Shown here piece by piece: positions 1 to 9,372 of a stretch of 64,000 nucleotides of DNA. Each line of letters begins with the position of its first letter. Position 1 is the first letter of the stretch. Made by a program: the position numbers and the translations under genes. The notes beneath the pieces were generated by a model. It had not been told where the DNA came from, did no database searches, and saw nothing but the letters and a program-made list of their open reading frames with translations. Origin of the DNA: Cornus controversa (taxonomy: Eukaryota > Streptophyta > Magnoliopsida > Cornales > Cornaceae); contig CM048846.1 of NCBI GenBank assembly GCA_026545225.1, forward strand, positions 88,181,270 through 88,245,269, in the 5' to 3' direction.

Positions 1-658
1 CTTTTTTTTGTTCTTTTCAGGGCGTTTTTATTATAATGTATTAATTTGTAACCACATTTGATGCATAATTATAAAAATAAAATAAAATTATGAATTTAAA
101 AATTATATGTATGTATTTGATATATTTTAGTAATAAAATTAAACTAAAAAGATTATTATATATTTAGAGATTAGAACCCTGCCGTTTGACTCAATTTCAG
201 TTGCCTCAAGAGCACTTCTCTGCAAATACCACCTCCTTAGATTCCTCTCCTACTTTTTATTATTCTTCAACATCTTTGGAGAAAAAAATAAAAAGTCCAA
301 TCTTCACCTAAAAAATCACATAAAATTTATAAAAGACAGTAACAGATTAGAAAATAATAATAAAAAAAAAATAGAAAAACCAAGAAGACTCCCACATTGG
401 AGAACCAACTCTTGATCTATATAATTACAATTTTGACTAGTCATCTTTAAATCTCACTTCATGTGCTCTTATGCTTCCAAGGATTCTTTTTGTATACATA
501 TATAGAAACCTATATTTAAAATCTGGTGAACAAGTGGCTTCTCTTTACCCATGCATGGAAATAAATATTTTAACTATAACAAAATCAGACCTGTGCCTTG
601 GATTCTAAATGGTTGTCTTATGGAAAAGAATTAAAAACATATATATATATATATATTT
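1..658. other. Upstream intergenic DNA of the DUF868 gene
   Basis: AT-rich non-coding sequence with no recognisable gene or element. It ends in a short AT dinucleotide run at about 640-656. It presumably holds the distal promoter of the gene at 1112, but I see no clear single TATA box because AT runs are frequent. Confidence 0.5.
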
Positions 659-880
659 CCAAACTGGCACATAGAGTGAGAGTGAGTGAAGAACTACCAT
701 TTTATATTCAATTCTCTTATCTGGCTTTAACTATTGTTCTTTCTTTGTTTTCATGGTTTTGATTACTTTTCCAAACTGGCACATAGAGTGAGAGTGAGTG
801 AAGAACTACCATCTTATATTCAATTCTCTTATCTGGCTTTTGCTATTGTTCTTCTTTGTTTTCGTGGTTTTAATTACTTC

Positions 881-908
<28 letters not shown>
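659..908. repeat. 112-bp tandem duplication followed by an AT microsatellite
   Basis: Two direct copies of a 112-bp unit stand head to tail (659-770 and 771-882). Both begin CCAAACTGGCACATAGAGTG and differ by only a few substitutions and small indels. The second copy runs straight into a TA dinucleotide run at 881-907. The duplication lies about 200-450 bp upstream of the DUF868 start codon, so it may double promoter or 5'-leader sequence of that gene. It shows no coding potential. Confidence 0.85.
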
Positions 909-912
<4 letters not shown>

Positions 913-1111
913 ATTAATGCTGACAAGAAAACCTCTCTGGCAGCATCTCTGTGACATATATTACTATGTTTGAAATGGATATATACATGTTATGTCTATG
1001 ATAATCTCTCGCTATCTCCCTATCTTATATTGTTAACATACTCACTCCAGTTCATTCATATACACCATCTAGTTGGCCTTCTTCTTTAAACACCAATCAA
1101 TTTTTTCAGGT

Positions 1112-2098
1112 ATGATGCAAGATCAAATTGGTCTCCCTTCTTGCTTCTCATCCGGTGAGAAGCCCACTGATGACCTTGCTGCTGTGTCCAGGCCAGGGCA
1201 TAGTGCTTTCATGTCCGTTTACCGGACTAAAATTGCCGGACAGTGTCGCTTGATCACTGTCACATGGTGCAAGAATTTGTTGCTCCACAGCCTATCAGTG
1301 TCAATAGAAGGTCCAGAAGGAGAGAGCCAGTATACATGCAAGGTTGAGCTGACGCCATGGTGCTTTTGGAGGAAGCAAGGCTCAAAGCGCTTTGAATTGG
1401 ATGGTAATAAGGCTATTGACATCTTTTGGGACCTCAAAGCTGCAAAATTCAATGGCGAAACAGAGCCAAGCTCGGATTACTATGTTGCAGTTGTTTGTGA
1501 TGATGAAGTGGTGCTACTAATTGGGGATCTAAAGAAAGAGGCCTTTAGAAAGACCAGTTGTAGGCCAGCTCTTATCGATCCCATTTTGGTTTCAAAGAAG
1601 GAACACATATTTGGGAAGAAGAAGTTCTTCACAAAAGTGAAGTTCCATGAGAAAGGCAGATTTCATGAGATATCAATTGAGTGCAAGAACAGAAGCAACA
1701 TGAATAATAGTGGGGATACAAGTACTAATAGTAATAGTAGTAGTTCTTCTGGTGGGGGGGTTGATCCAGAAATGGAGATAAGGATTGATGGGCATCTTGT
1801 GATTCATGTCAAGCACCTCCAATGGAAGTTTAGAGGTAATGAGTGCATTCATTTCAAGAAAGTGAAAGTAGAAGTGTATTGGGATGTCCATGACTGGCTC
1901 TTTAGTCCAGGTCTAAGGCATGCATTGTTTATTATTAAGCCAACTTTGACATCCACATCTAACTCATCCAAATCAACATCATCATCACCACTGTTATCTT
2001 CGTCGTCGAAATCATCTTCTGGTTCAGTACTAGAAGGGTTGAATGCAGGTGGGTCATCTGAGTTTTGCCTGTTTCTCTATGCTTGGAGGGTTGAATGA
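1112..2098 (+). CDS. DUF868 family protein (function unknown)
   Basis: Single uninterrupted reading frame of 328 residues. I start it at the first of two adjacent ATGs (1112, 1115); the frame stays open upstream, but without an ATG. A TTTTTTCAG just before the start could be the acceptor of a 5'-UTR intron. The protein matches the plant-specific DUF868 family: an N-terminal SxYRTKIAG segment near 35-43, LITVTWCKNLL at 48-58, the WCFWRKQGSKRFEL block at 83-96, IDIFWDLKAAKF at 102-113, the YYVAVVCDDEVVLLIGD block at 123-139, and a C-terminal WDVHDWLF at 257-264 with FCLFLYAWRVE at the end. Two low-complexity stretches, Asn/Ser/Gly-rich near 196-216 and Ser/Thr-rich near 279-306, are typical of the family. 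No signal peptide, membrane segment or catalytic motif is visible, so no activity is assigned. Length is normal and there are no internal stops. Confidence 0.9.
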   Translation: MMQDQIGLPSCFSSGEKPTDDLAAVSRPGHSAFMSVYRTKIAGQCRLITVTWCKNLLLHSLSVSIEGPEGESQYTCKVELTPWCFWRKQGSKRFELDGNKAIDIFWDLKAAKFNGETEPSSDYYVAVVCDDEVVLLIGDLKKEAFRKTSCRPALIDPILVSKKEHIFGKKKFFTKVKFHEKGRFHEISIECKNRSNMNNSGDTSTNSNSSSSSGGGVDPEMEIRIDGHLVIHVKHLQWKFRGNECIHFKKVKVEVYWDVHDWLFSPGLRHALFIIKPTLTSTSNSSKSTSSSPLLSSSSKSSSGSVLEGLNAGGSSEFCLFLYAWRVE

Positions 2099-2768
2099 GA
2101 GGATCATTACTAGACCAGTGGATGTATCATAATCAAAGCCAAGAGAAAGTTGACAAGGAAATGAGACAAGTGTTATGGCTCAATTTGGAGTGTGGTGAGG
2201 ATGGTGATTGGATTGGGAGAAAAAGAGAGGAATCACATGGGAGGAGGTGGACCACAGGTAGAGGTTGGGAGGAAGGTAGTTACAGCTGGGCCTGAACATG
2301 TGGGCATTATTGAACAGGACATATTGGAATGGATCACTTCCATGCTCAATAATTCTCAATCTAGAGGCATCTCCATCTTTTCTAAATATCTCTCTGGATC
2401 TGATCTTGATAAGTGATGAGAATGTATCTATCAAATGTGTGTGTGTGTTTTTTTTTTTCTCAATTTTACATATACAACAAGTTGACAATATTTTCATAGT
2501 TCAAAACAATAGTGATATTTGTGATGCAGAAATAGGGGGTTGATGACAGTGTGATAACCAACTGCAATAGCTTGTGTATGTGCATTTCAAACATAGTAAA
2601 TGTTGTCTTTCATTCCCTTTTTAGTTTTTACTCTCTCTTTATTGCCGCTAGACTGAAATGGCTTTGAAGCTCTAGTGAAAATGATCCATTTTGGTGCAAT
2701 ATTTGATCAACCTTTTAATTTCAAGATCAACAACAATTCATCAAGTAGCTGAGGCCCTAAAAACATTA
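2099..2768 (+). other. 3'-UTR and downstream flank of the DUF868 gene
   Basis: Non-coding sequence after the stop. It includes a GT run followed by a T run near 2438-2458. I see no strong poly(A) signal that I would single out and no further gene. Confidence 0.4.
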
Positions 2769-2775
2769 GACTAAG

Positions 2776-2986
2776 TCCCCCGTGGGCAGCTCGAGTGGTA
2801 AAGCCTTTGAGATGCTTCTCTTAGGTTGCTGGTTCAAGTTTGGCCTGAACTTAAATGATTCACTTGATTTGCATGCAGTTGTGTGCATCCAGAGTTTGCA
2901 AACCCTTAGAGAGTCCAAAGTGGTTAGTGGCTGGATTGATTCTTCGTACCAAAATAAAAAAATAAAAAATAAAAATAAGAGTAAGG
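2776..2986 (+). mobile_element. tRNA-derived SINE-like retroposon
   Basis: The left end contains a pol III A-box-like segment (GGGCAGCTCGAGTGGTAAA, about 2783-2801) and, roughly 45 bp on, a B-box-like GGTTCAAGT near 2831. The element ends in an A-rich tail interrupted by T (about 2950-2979). Near-matching 7-mers GACTAAG (2769-2775) and GAGTAAG (2980-2986) flank it and may be the target duplication. This layout is that of a plant tRNA-related SINE; I cannot assign a family. Confidence 0.65.
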
Positions 2987-3058
2987 CACTCCAAGTGCTC
3001 CTGCTTAATAGAAATAAATGAATTCACCTCATCAAGGACCAATCATGTCCAAAATCCA

Positions 3059-3411
3059 AAGGGGGTAGAGCAGTTGGCAACCACCACTTCTCATAAAGCA
3101 AAAGTCGTAATACATAGTCCGACAATCTAACTAGTCTGATTTAATTTATGTGAGTAAGAGATGATATCATCATAGTAAATGATATTATAATAACGTCACC
3201 CCTTACTCACATAAAACAGTCTGATTATATATCATTTTTCTAAAACAGAAGTCGTTCGTTTGACTCTCTACCTTGGGGCTAGCCTTGAGAGGATTTTCTT
3301 GGGCTTATTTGGCACATGACTCTAGTGGTGTGGGCATATGTTCCTGAAGAATAGTCCTACACTTTCGAGTGAGGTACCCATCCATAACCAAAAAAGAAAA
3401 GAAAAAAAAAA
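3059..3411 (+). mobile_element. Second SINE-like retroposon, split by a small insertion
   Basis: A GGGGGTAGAGCAGTTGG head (A-box-like, 3061-3077) is separated from a GTTCGTTTGACTC B-box-like segment (about 3254-3266) by an inserted element. The 3' half runs to an A-rich tail at about 3391-3411. Without the insertion, A and B boxes would be about 40 bp apart, as in a tRNA-derived SINE. No protein is encoded. Confidence 0.6.
3109..3248. mobile_element. Small MITE-like insertion in the SINE
   Basis: About 140 bp between two copies of AAGTCGT (3102-3108 and 3249-3255), read here as the target duplication. The insert contains an inverted repeat: TTATGTGAGTAAG and its complement CTTACTCACATAA, plus a repeated AGTCTGATT. 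Size and foldback structure suggest a MITE; the superfamily is uncertain. Confidence 0.55.
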
Positions 3412-4080
3412 TTGGACTCAATAGATCAAACAATTGTCTATGCTTCAAAAAGTTCTATTATTTGACACAAAGAGTTATATATATAGGTTTCATTTGATAA
3501 ACAATTATGACCACCTACTTTCCTGAATTGATGGATATATGGTATCTAGCTTGGAACCTCTAAAAAATGGGTTAGTGCAGGTTAATAGGCAGGACAAATT
3601 TCCTCTTATTGTGCCCCCATGAAGTGAAAATATTATCTGCATATGCAAATTCAAACAAAAGTCTAAATCACCTAACAAAAGTCATAATCTAATTGCATAC
3701 TAGTGATGTCAGAATTGAAATTTGTCATATACCTAACACTTTCTCTCATTATCATAATGATCCTTTAACATTCTTTGGGGGACAAGGAAGTAAATTCCAT
3801 ACATAGTGAGAAGAAAGTAGAAGAAATAGAGAAGAAGAGAGAGACATGATTGCAAGGCTGATAGCATTGAGCATTTGTGTAGGTATGAGAAGGCTTTGGA
3901 CTTTGGATGCCTAGGCAGTAGGCTATTCATGTTTCCAACATTTGACAACCACCTTGTGGAGTGTTTGGTTATATAGGAGTGTTTGGTTATATACATATTG
4001 GAATAAAAGCATTGTAGAATGTATAGATGACACAAGTCCAACTTTTTGAATGAAATTTTACAAATTATAATCTATTGAGT
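3412..4080. other. Intergenic DNA without recognised features
   Basis: AT-rich sequence. A short direct repeat (GGAGTGTTTGGTTATATA) occurs twice near 3958-3992. No supported gene. Confidence 0.4.
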
Positions 4081-4502
4081 TGTGACCCCAAGTCAAGCCC
4101 ATCTACATTATATGAATTTTTTCATGCCTTGGCAAATATCTTTGACCTATTTTGTCTTGGACGGGTTTTGACCTAGTTACTTAGTCTATATTGTAACCCG
4201 GTATATATAAGAGTGCTATAATTGTATATTATTATGTCTGGATAGTGGAAATCCTGAATATAGAGAGAGGAAAAATGGTGTATTGGAAGGGTTTGAGAGA
4301 CTTTTACATCTCCTTTCTTCTTCGTATAGTGAAATTTTTTAGTTGTCTTCGCCTGTAAAATTTTTAGTTGTCTTCGTAGAGTGACATAGGGTATAAGCGA
4401 ATCAAGTTAAATCTCCGTGTTCACTGTTGTATGTATTTTTTGTTTTGTTTCCACTTGATATTTCTTGTTTGATTTTGTGCTTTGTCATTTCTTGTCATAA
4501 CA
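4081..4502 (+). mobile_element. Probable Ty1-copia LTR remnant
   Basis: The segment has the usual order of a copia LTR: a TATATATAAG promoter-like box near 4202, then GGAAATCCTGAATATAGAGAG, a TTTACATCTCC block, a duplicated TTTTTAGTTGTCTTCG, and the AGTTAAATCTCCGTGTTC block that in many copia LTRs precedes the end. It finishes in TTGTCATAACA (to 4502). I could not find a matching target duplication, so the left border is a guess. Confidence 0.45.
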
Positions 4503-5289
4503 AAATCCTAGTCAATCAACTCATCCTTTTGCCTATAAAATAATAAATTGAAATTGATATGTGATTTCCTTGAAGGATTTGGAATTCAATAAAAAAAAAA
4601 ATACTCTCTCTCTCTCTTTCTCTCTCCCTCTTTCTGGTAAAATGCTCTCTTTGGAATGGTAATATCAACAGAAATAATATAGTATTAATGATATTAATGT
4701 CACTCGAGTATTTGTAAAGTATAGATGTAAATATAGAGTTGGCTTTAGTGGAAGAATACTGAAAGCCTCCTGAATAGCAACAGCTGTGATATATATATAT
4801 ATATATATATATTGGGCAAGGTAAGTCAGTTGTATTGATGGAAGAACTGTACAAACAAACAAGGCTGAAAAGAGATCAGCCATAGTAGAATCTACAAAGA
4901 TCCAGAGATTACAACAAGCAATCCAAGCTAAGTATCCTTAGCAAATATAATATATATAGCATAATCAGGCAATTATACAACTAAAGATAGCTGTATAAGA
5001 TGACAGAGGATGCTAATTGGTTTGTATTTGGTCAGGAGGCTTCCTTGGAGGTCTGATGAAGTTGCTTGGAAGCTTCCATGTGGCTGCAATTTCTCTAGCA
5101 CGCCTCTGTTATCCTTGAGTTGGCAAGAAATTAATTAACTTTAGTCTAATTTTCTCAGTAGTAGTTTTGATAAGAGCTTGATGACCTGTTGATCTGCTCC
5201 CGAAAATTCTATTATTTTTCTCCTTTCATATGGCATGCATGGACACAAGCCGACAGTGCAAGTTCGTAGGGGAAGGAATAGGATGGAAT
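4503..5289. other. Intergenic DNA with CT and AT microsatellites
   Basis: Contains a CT-rich run (about 4602-4635) and an AT dinucleotide run (about 4788-4813). No protein-coding similarity was recognised. Its right part may include the 3'-UTR of the minus-strand LINE that begins at about 5290. Confidence 0.4.
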
Positions 5290-5939
5290 GAGAGCAATTG
5301 TCAGCATAAAAGATTGCCAATTAGGGGGAGAAATTTAGAACTTAGCACACGTACATTTTGAAAATGAGACCAAATGAAAGCAGAGAATGGGCAAAGGAAA
5401 AACAAATGTGAAATAGATTCCATGCTTGAGAGACATAAGGAGCAAACATTGGGCATCATTAAAAAAGACATAGAACGCTTGTCCAAAGTTGGACAGTTTA
5501 CCCAATATAGCAAGCCATAAGATGAAACTAAATTTGGGTACATAGTGTTTGGGGAGAGGGGGATACAAAGAGCTGATTGTAACAGAAAGAGAAAAAGAAT
5601 GAAGCTTAGACCAAAGAAAAGGATCAGAAGAAGATGCTTGAATAGGAGGAAGAAGATCATAGTTTCTCAATGCTAGAATGAGGAATGGACCATTGACCAT
5701 TGTGAATTATTGATTTGACTAAGGCATATCTTCCAACTGCAGTGGTTAGAGAAATAGACTGTGGAATTTTTGAGTGCCGAGGGCCTATGTTGTTCCATTG
5801 ATCAAACCAAAATGAAGTGTTGTTTCCATTCCCAATCTTCATTGTTATGAGAGGTCTTGCTATATAGGTCTCAATTGAAGTAATTTCCTCCATGTCCAAG
5901 AGCAATTAACTGGATAATTGACTTGCGGAAGTACGCTAG
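5290..5939 (-). pseudogene. LINE ORF2 C-terminal part (zf-RVT region), broken
   Basis: Minus-strand coding remains of a non-LTR retrotransposon, spread over several frames. The upstream part (5657-5905) reads RPLITMKIGNGNNTSFWFDQW, the typical segment between reverse transcriptase and the zinc-binding domain. Further on, CSLCLSSMESISHLFFLCPF near 5400-5460 matches the zf-RVT pattern Cys-x2-Cys...His-x4-Cys. Frameshifts make it non-functional. At 5939 the LINE stops abruptly at a long LTR and resumes at 21681 on the same strand: the copy at 26446-26620 reads straight across this point, so the two pieces are one LINE. Confidence 0.8.
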
Positions 5940-5970
5940 TGTAATATCCTTAAATTTAAATAGCATCAAT

Positions 5971-6410
5971 AGCTTCCCTTAGAAGCTTTTGTATAACTTC
6001 TCTTGGAAGTTTTGTGAACTTCTCTTAGAAGTCTTTGTATAACTTCTCTTGGAAGCTTTGTGAATAACTTTTCTTAGAAGCCTTTGTATAACTTCTCTTA
6101 GAAGCTCTGTGATTAACTTCTCTGGGACGCTTTGTGATTAACTTCCCTTAGAAGCCTTTGTATAACTTCTCTTGAAAGCTTTGTGATTAACTTCTCTTAG
6201 AAGTTTTTGTATAACTTCTCTTGGATTTGTGAATAACTTTTCTTAAAAGTCTTTGTATAACTTCTCTTAAAAGCTTTGTGATTAACTTCCCTTAGAAGCC
6301 TTTGTATAACTTCTCTTGGAAGCTTTGTGATTAGCTTTTCTTAGAAGCCTTTGTATAACTTCTCTTGGAAGCTTTGTGAATAATCTTCCTTAGAAGCCTT
6401 TGTATATCAC
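5971..6410. repeat. Minisatellite, about 24-25 bp subunits in 49-bp pairs
   Basis: Roughly 440 bp of tandem copies alternating between TAACTTCTCTTGGAAGCTTT-type and TAACTTCTCTTAGAAGCCTT-type units of 24-25 bp, giving a higher-order period near 49 bp. Copies differ by scattered substitutions (CCC for CTC, AAAAG for AGAAG) and one short deletion near 6215. There is no spacer diversity and no open frame through the array, so it is an ordinary variable-number repeat within the outer LTR. Confidence 0.85.
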
Positions 6411-7186
6411 TTGATTTAAGAAAAAGGAAAGAGAGAGAGACTAGAGAACATTTTACAAATATTCCAATGTAAATAAAGTTGATTTCTAAGTGGGTAAACA
6501 ACTAGAGAACTGATGCAGGAGGATCCGAGTCAGATGGTGCTGAGCTGTCAGATGACATATTGATGGCGTCGAGATATCTTGAGTTGGCAGATCAGCACAA
6601 AGATGGCAGGAAGCCATGATCGTGTCCCTAATTGGAGCAGTTTTGGGTGCGTTTCGGTATTTTGGCCATACCTTTGGCTACGAGTATCAGAATCACCTTT
6701 ATGACCCCAATTCGGAAAGCTCTCTTCGGCGCGCATGTCGTGAGCACCTAGCAAAGTTAGGTGCATATTTTTTCAAGCCCAAAATCCGCTGTTTTCCCTT
6801 CCGAATCCCCATTTTTAGTTTTTTTTTCCTTTTATAGTAATATTTTCTGTTGTCGTTTAAACAATGATTTTGAACTCGATTTGGGCCAGATTCTTGGCAG
6901 CTTACTTATTTTATTTCGTATTTCATTTTGGCGTGATTATTGGAATTTTGCTATTTTTGGTAAGATTTCGATATTTATGATTTTTCAGTTATATAACTTG
7001 GTTTGTGAGCTGATTTTAGGTTAACTTTGAATTTGAATAATAATTTGAATACTAGAGGATTTTCTCTGTATTTTTGGGCGATTGTCTTGCATTCTTCTCT
7101 GTGAATTGCCTGTTGATACTAGCCTATAGAATAATCACTATTCTGTCCGGCATCAAGAACACTATAGCTTCGGCAGATAGAGAGAG
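6411..7186. other. Body of the outer LTR between minisatellite and TRIM
   Basis: Non-coding. Contains a GC-richer stretch at 6500-6760 and then T-rich sequence typical of LTR leader regions. Short open frames here carry no recognised domain. Confidence 0.4.
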
Positions 7187-7756
7187 TGTAGTAACCCTTG
7201 TGGACAGGTGTGAGTGGGCGGATGTGAAGACAGACACTGAGCTGAGCTACCACACTGATAGGGTACAGGGTGCTAAATCCCACATCGCTTGGGTGTGAAA
7301 AAGGAGATGTGCTTATATGTAGTATGTTCTCTTCAAATGGTATGAGACCTTTTGGGGTAAAACCCAAGAGCAAAATCGTGCAGGCTGAGGCCCAAAGCGG
7401 ACAATATCATACCATATGTTGAAGTGGGGTATTACAGTTGGTATCAGAGCCTAAACCTAGCCGAAAATGTGTCGACGAGGACGTCGGGCCTTGTAAGGGG
7501 GTGGATTGTAGTAACCCTTGTGGACGGGTGTGAGTGGGCGGGTGCGAAGACAGACACTGAGCTGAGCTACCACACTGATAAGGTACAGGGTGCTCAATAC
7601 CACATCGCCTGGGTGTGAAAAAGGGAAAGTGCTAATATGTAGTATGTTCTCTTCAAATGGTATGAGGCCTTTTGGGATAAAACCTAAAAGCAAAATTGTG
7701 TGGGCTGAGGCCCAAAGCGAACAATATCATACCATGTGTTGGAGCGGGGTATTACA
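7187..7756 (+). mobile_element. Complete TRIM retrotransposon with target duplication
   Basis: Terminal-repeat retrotransposon in miniature. Two 250-bp LTRs (7187-7436 and 7507-7756) both start TGTAGTAACCC and end GGGGTATTACA. Right after LTR1 is TTGGTATCAGAGCC (7438-7451), the standard primer-binding site complementary to initiator tRNA-Met. Only about 70 bp of internal DNA follow, ending in a purine tract (AAGGGGGTGGA) just before LTR2. GAGAG lies on both sides (7182-7186, 7757-7761) as 5-bp target duplication. It has no coding capacity, so it must be mobilised by another element's proteins. The LTRs differ at only about two dozen positions. I looked for 5S-rRNA-like sequence as in Cassandra TRIMs and saw none. 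Confidence 0.93.
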
Positions 7757-7856
7757 GAGAGTGAGAGAAAGAAAAAAAGAGAAGAAAAAGAAGAAAATGA
7801 GGAGAAGATGACTAACCCATAAAATATGCAAGTTGATCCTTGCATTGTATATATAT

Positions 7857-9372
7857 TGATTCGTGTGTGAGTGTGACTCAAAAAGTATATCAATTAAAAT
7901 TTTTCACACTTCGCAATAGAACGAATTCCTTGCAAAATAGGGCTATCGAAAGGGGTATCGTACCTCAGGGATTATGGTCTGATGAGTTGGAATACTGAAT
8001 TAATTCTAATCAAATTTATAAAAAAAAGAATTCTAATTTTTAAACTAAAACAATTAAAAAGATAAAATAAAATAAATCAAAGGTAAATAGATAATGAAAA
8101 TAATATGAGAGAAATCTAGGGTGTTTGACTTCACCACTAACTCCACAATCAATGGTCAATTGAATCAACTATAGGGGAATTACATCATGCATAAGTGGTG
8201 TCGGTGGCTACAAGCTCACCTTCATCCGTTAAGAAGATAACATATGATTAAGGCTAAGCCATGGACTATCTTTGATTGGCATGGGCCATCTGCCTAACTA
8301 CTCTAATCTAGGGTGCAATATGGTTCATCTTCTCTAGGCATAATCCATCAAAGCTCTTAACAATATATTCAGTGATTACCATTGTGTAATAATCTCTCTC
8401 ATGATCATAGAAAATAAGAGAGATTGAGTTCAATAACAACAACTAAATATCTAAGACAAGATAAGAAATTATTGAAACTGAATTTACAAGACTTTTATTG
8501 CTCAATTCTATAATAAGAATCCTCTGAATTACACAATCTATGCATGTATATAAAGGTCCCCAATAATTAAACAATCAAACCATTGATGCTTTGTTAGGGC
8601 TACATCAAAACCCTAGTGGATGAACTAGCCGCTCATGGTAGAAGAAGAAGCTTCAACTGTTGAGGAAGAAGACATCATCTTTCTGAATTACGCGTATGAC
8701 TTCGTTCTCCAATTGCTCTGTGAATATGTTTCTGTTCTCTTCTCAGCCCTCTCAGACTCTCCAATCTCTGTGTTCTCTGTGTTCTCCTTCTCAGCCTCTT
8801 ATTCTTCACTTTCTTCCCCAAGAGAATACACCAAAGTCCTAATCCAATTAGGAATAAATTAGGGTTTCTCGCAGCATTAATCAGGTGGGTTTTTCCTGCT
8901 AACTTCGGCCCAACTTTTGACCCACTAGAAGTTCGATTTACGAAATTTTCGTGAAATACAAAAGTGTGCAGAATCAAATTTCGTTCAACCTTATGAGAAA
9001 ATAATATCTATTTAAGGCTCAGAAATAAGACTTCTGGTCCATTTTCCAAAACGGGATTAAGACTGTATTATGCGCAGATTTGGGCTTCAGGCCCGAAACC
9101 TTCTTAAGCAGTTGTAATTCTCTTGGACCTCTTTCTTGGGCTGATTTGAGTTGAAATAAATGGTTGAGTGAATCTCCTTGGTGTAGGCTTCATCTCACCA
9201 TCTTGGATGTCTTCTTTAAAAGCCCAAAAGCTTGGTTTTAACTGAAATAATCATTAAGGCCTTGAAAATACAGAAAATATTAAAATAAAGTAAAATCACA
9301 AAATAATCTATCACTAAGAGAATAAAATACATAAGTTAAGAGGCTAGAATGCGTAACATTCAACGCCTATCA
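7857..9372 (-). mobile_element. Solo LTR, Athila-like, reverse orientation
   Basis: 1516 bp starting TGATTCG and ending GCCTATCA, flanked by TATAT on both sides (7852-7856 and 9373-9377). Read on the minus strand it begins TGATAGGCGTTGAATGTTACG and is clearly related to the Athila-like LTRs at 11428 and 17950 (for example the PREYTKVLIQLG-like stretch near 8817 recurs near 18769). No primer-binding site adjoins it and there is no internal region, so it is a solo LTR left by LTR-LTR recombination. Confidence 0.85.

Noticed and set aside
2776..2850. Possible genuine tRNA gene
   Set aside because: Only A- and B-box-like words remain; no clover-leaf or acceptor stem can be formed, and an A-rich tail follows, so it is a SINE.
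5971..6410. Regular repeats considered as a CRISPR-like array
   Set aside because: Units are contiguous, without unique spacers, and the setting is a plant genome; it is a minisatellite.
7187..7756. Cassandra TRIM (LTR with 5S rRNA-like sequence)
   Set aside because: I looked for 5S-like internal control words in the LTRs and found none; only the TRIM structure is shared.
8635..8862. Open frame of 75 residues with acidic start
   Set aside because: Lies inside the solo LTR 7857-9372; the same stretch recurs, without an open frame, in the LTR at 17950-19317. It is LTR sequence, not a gene.
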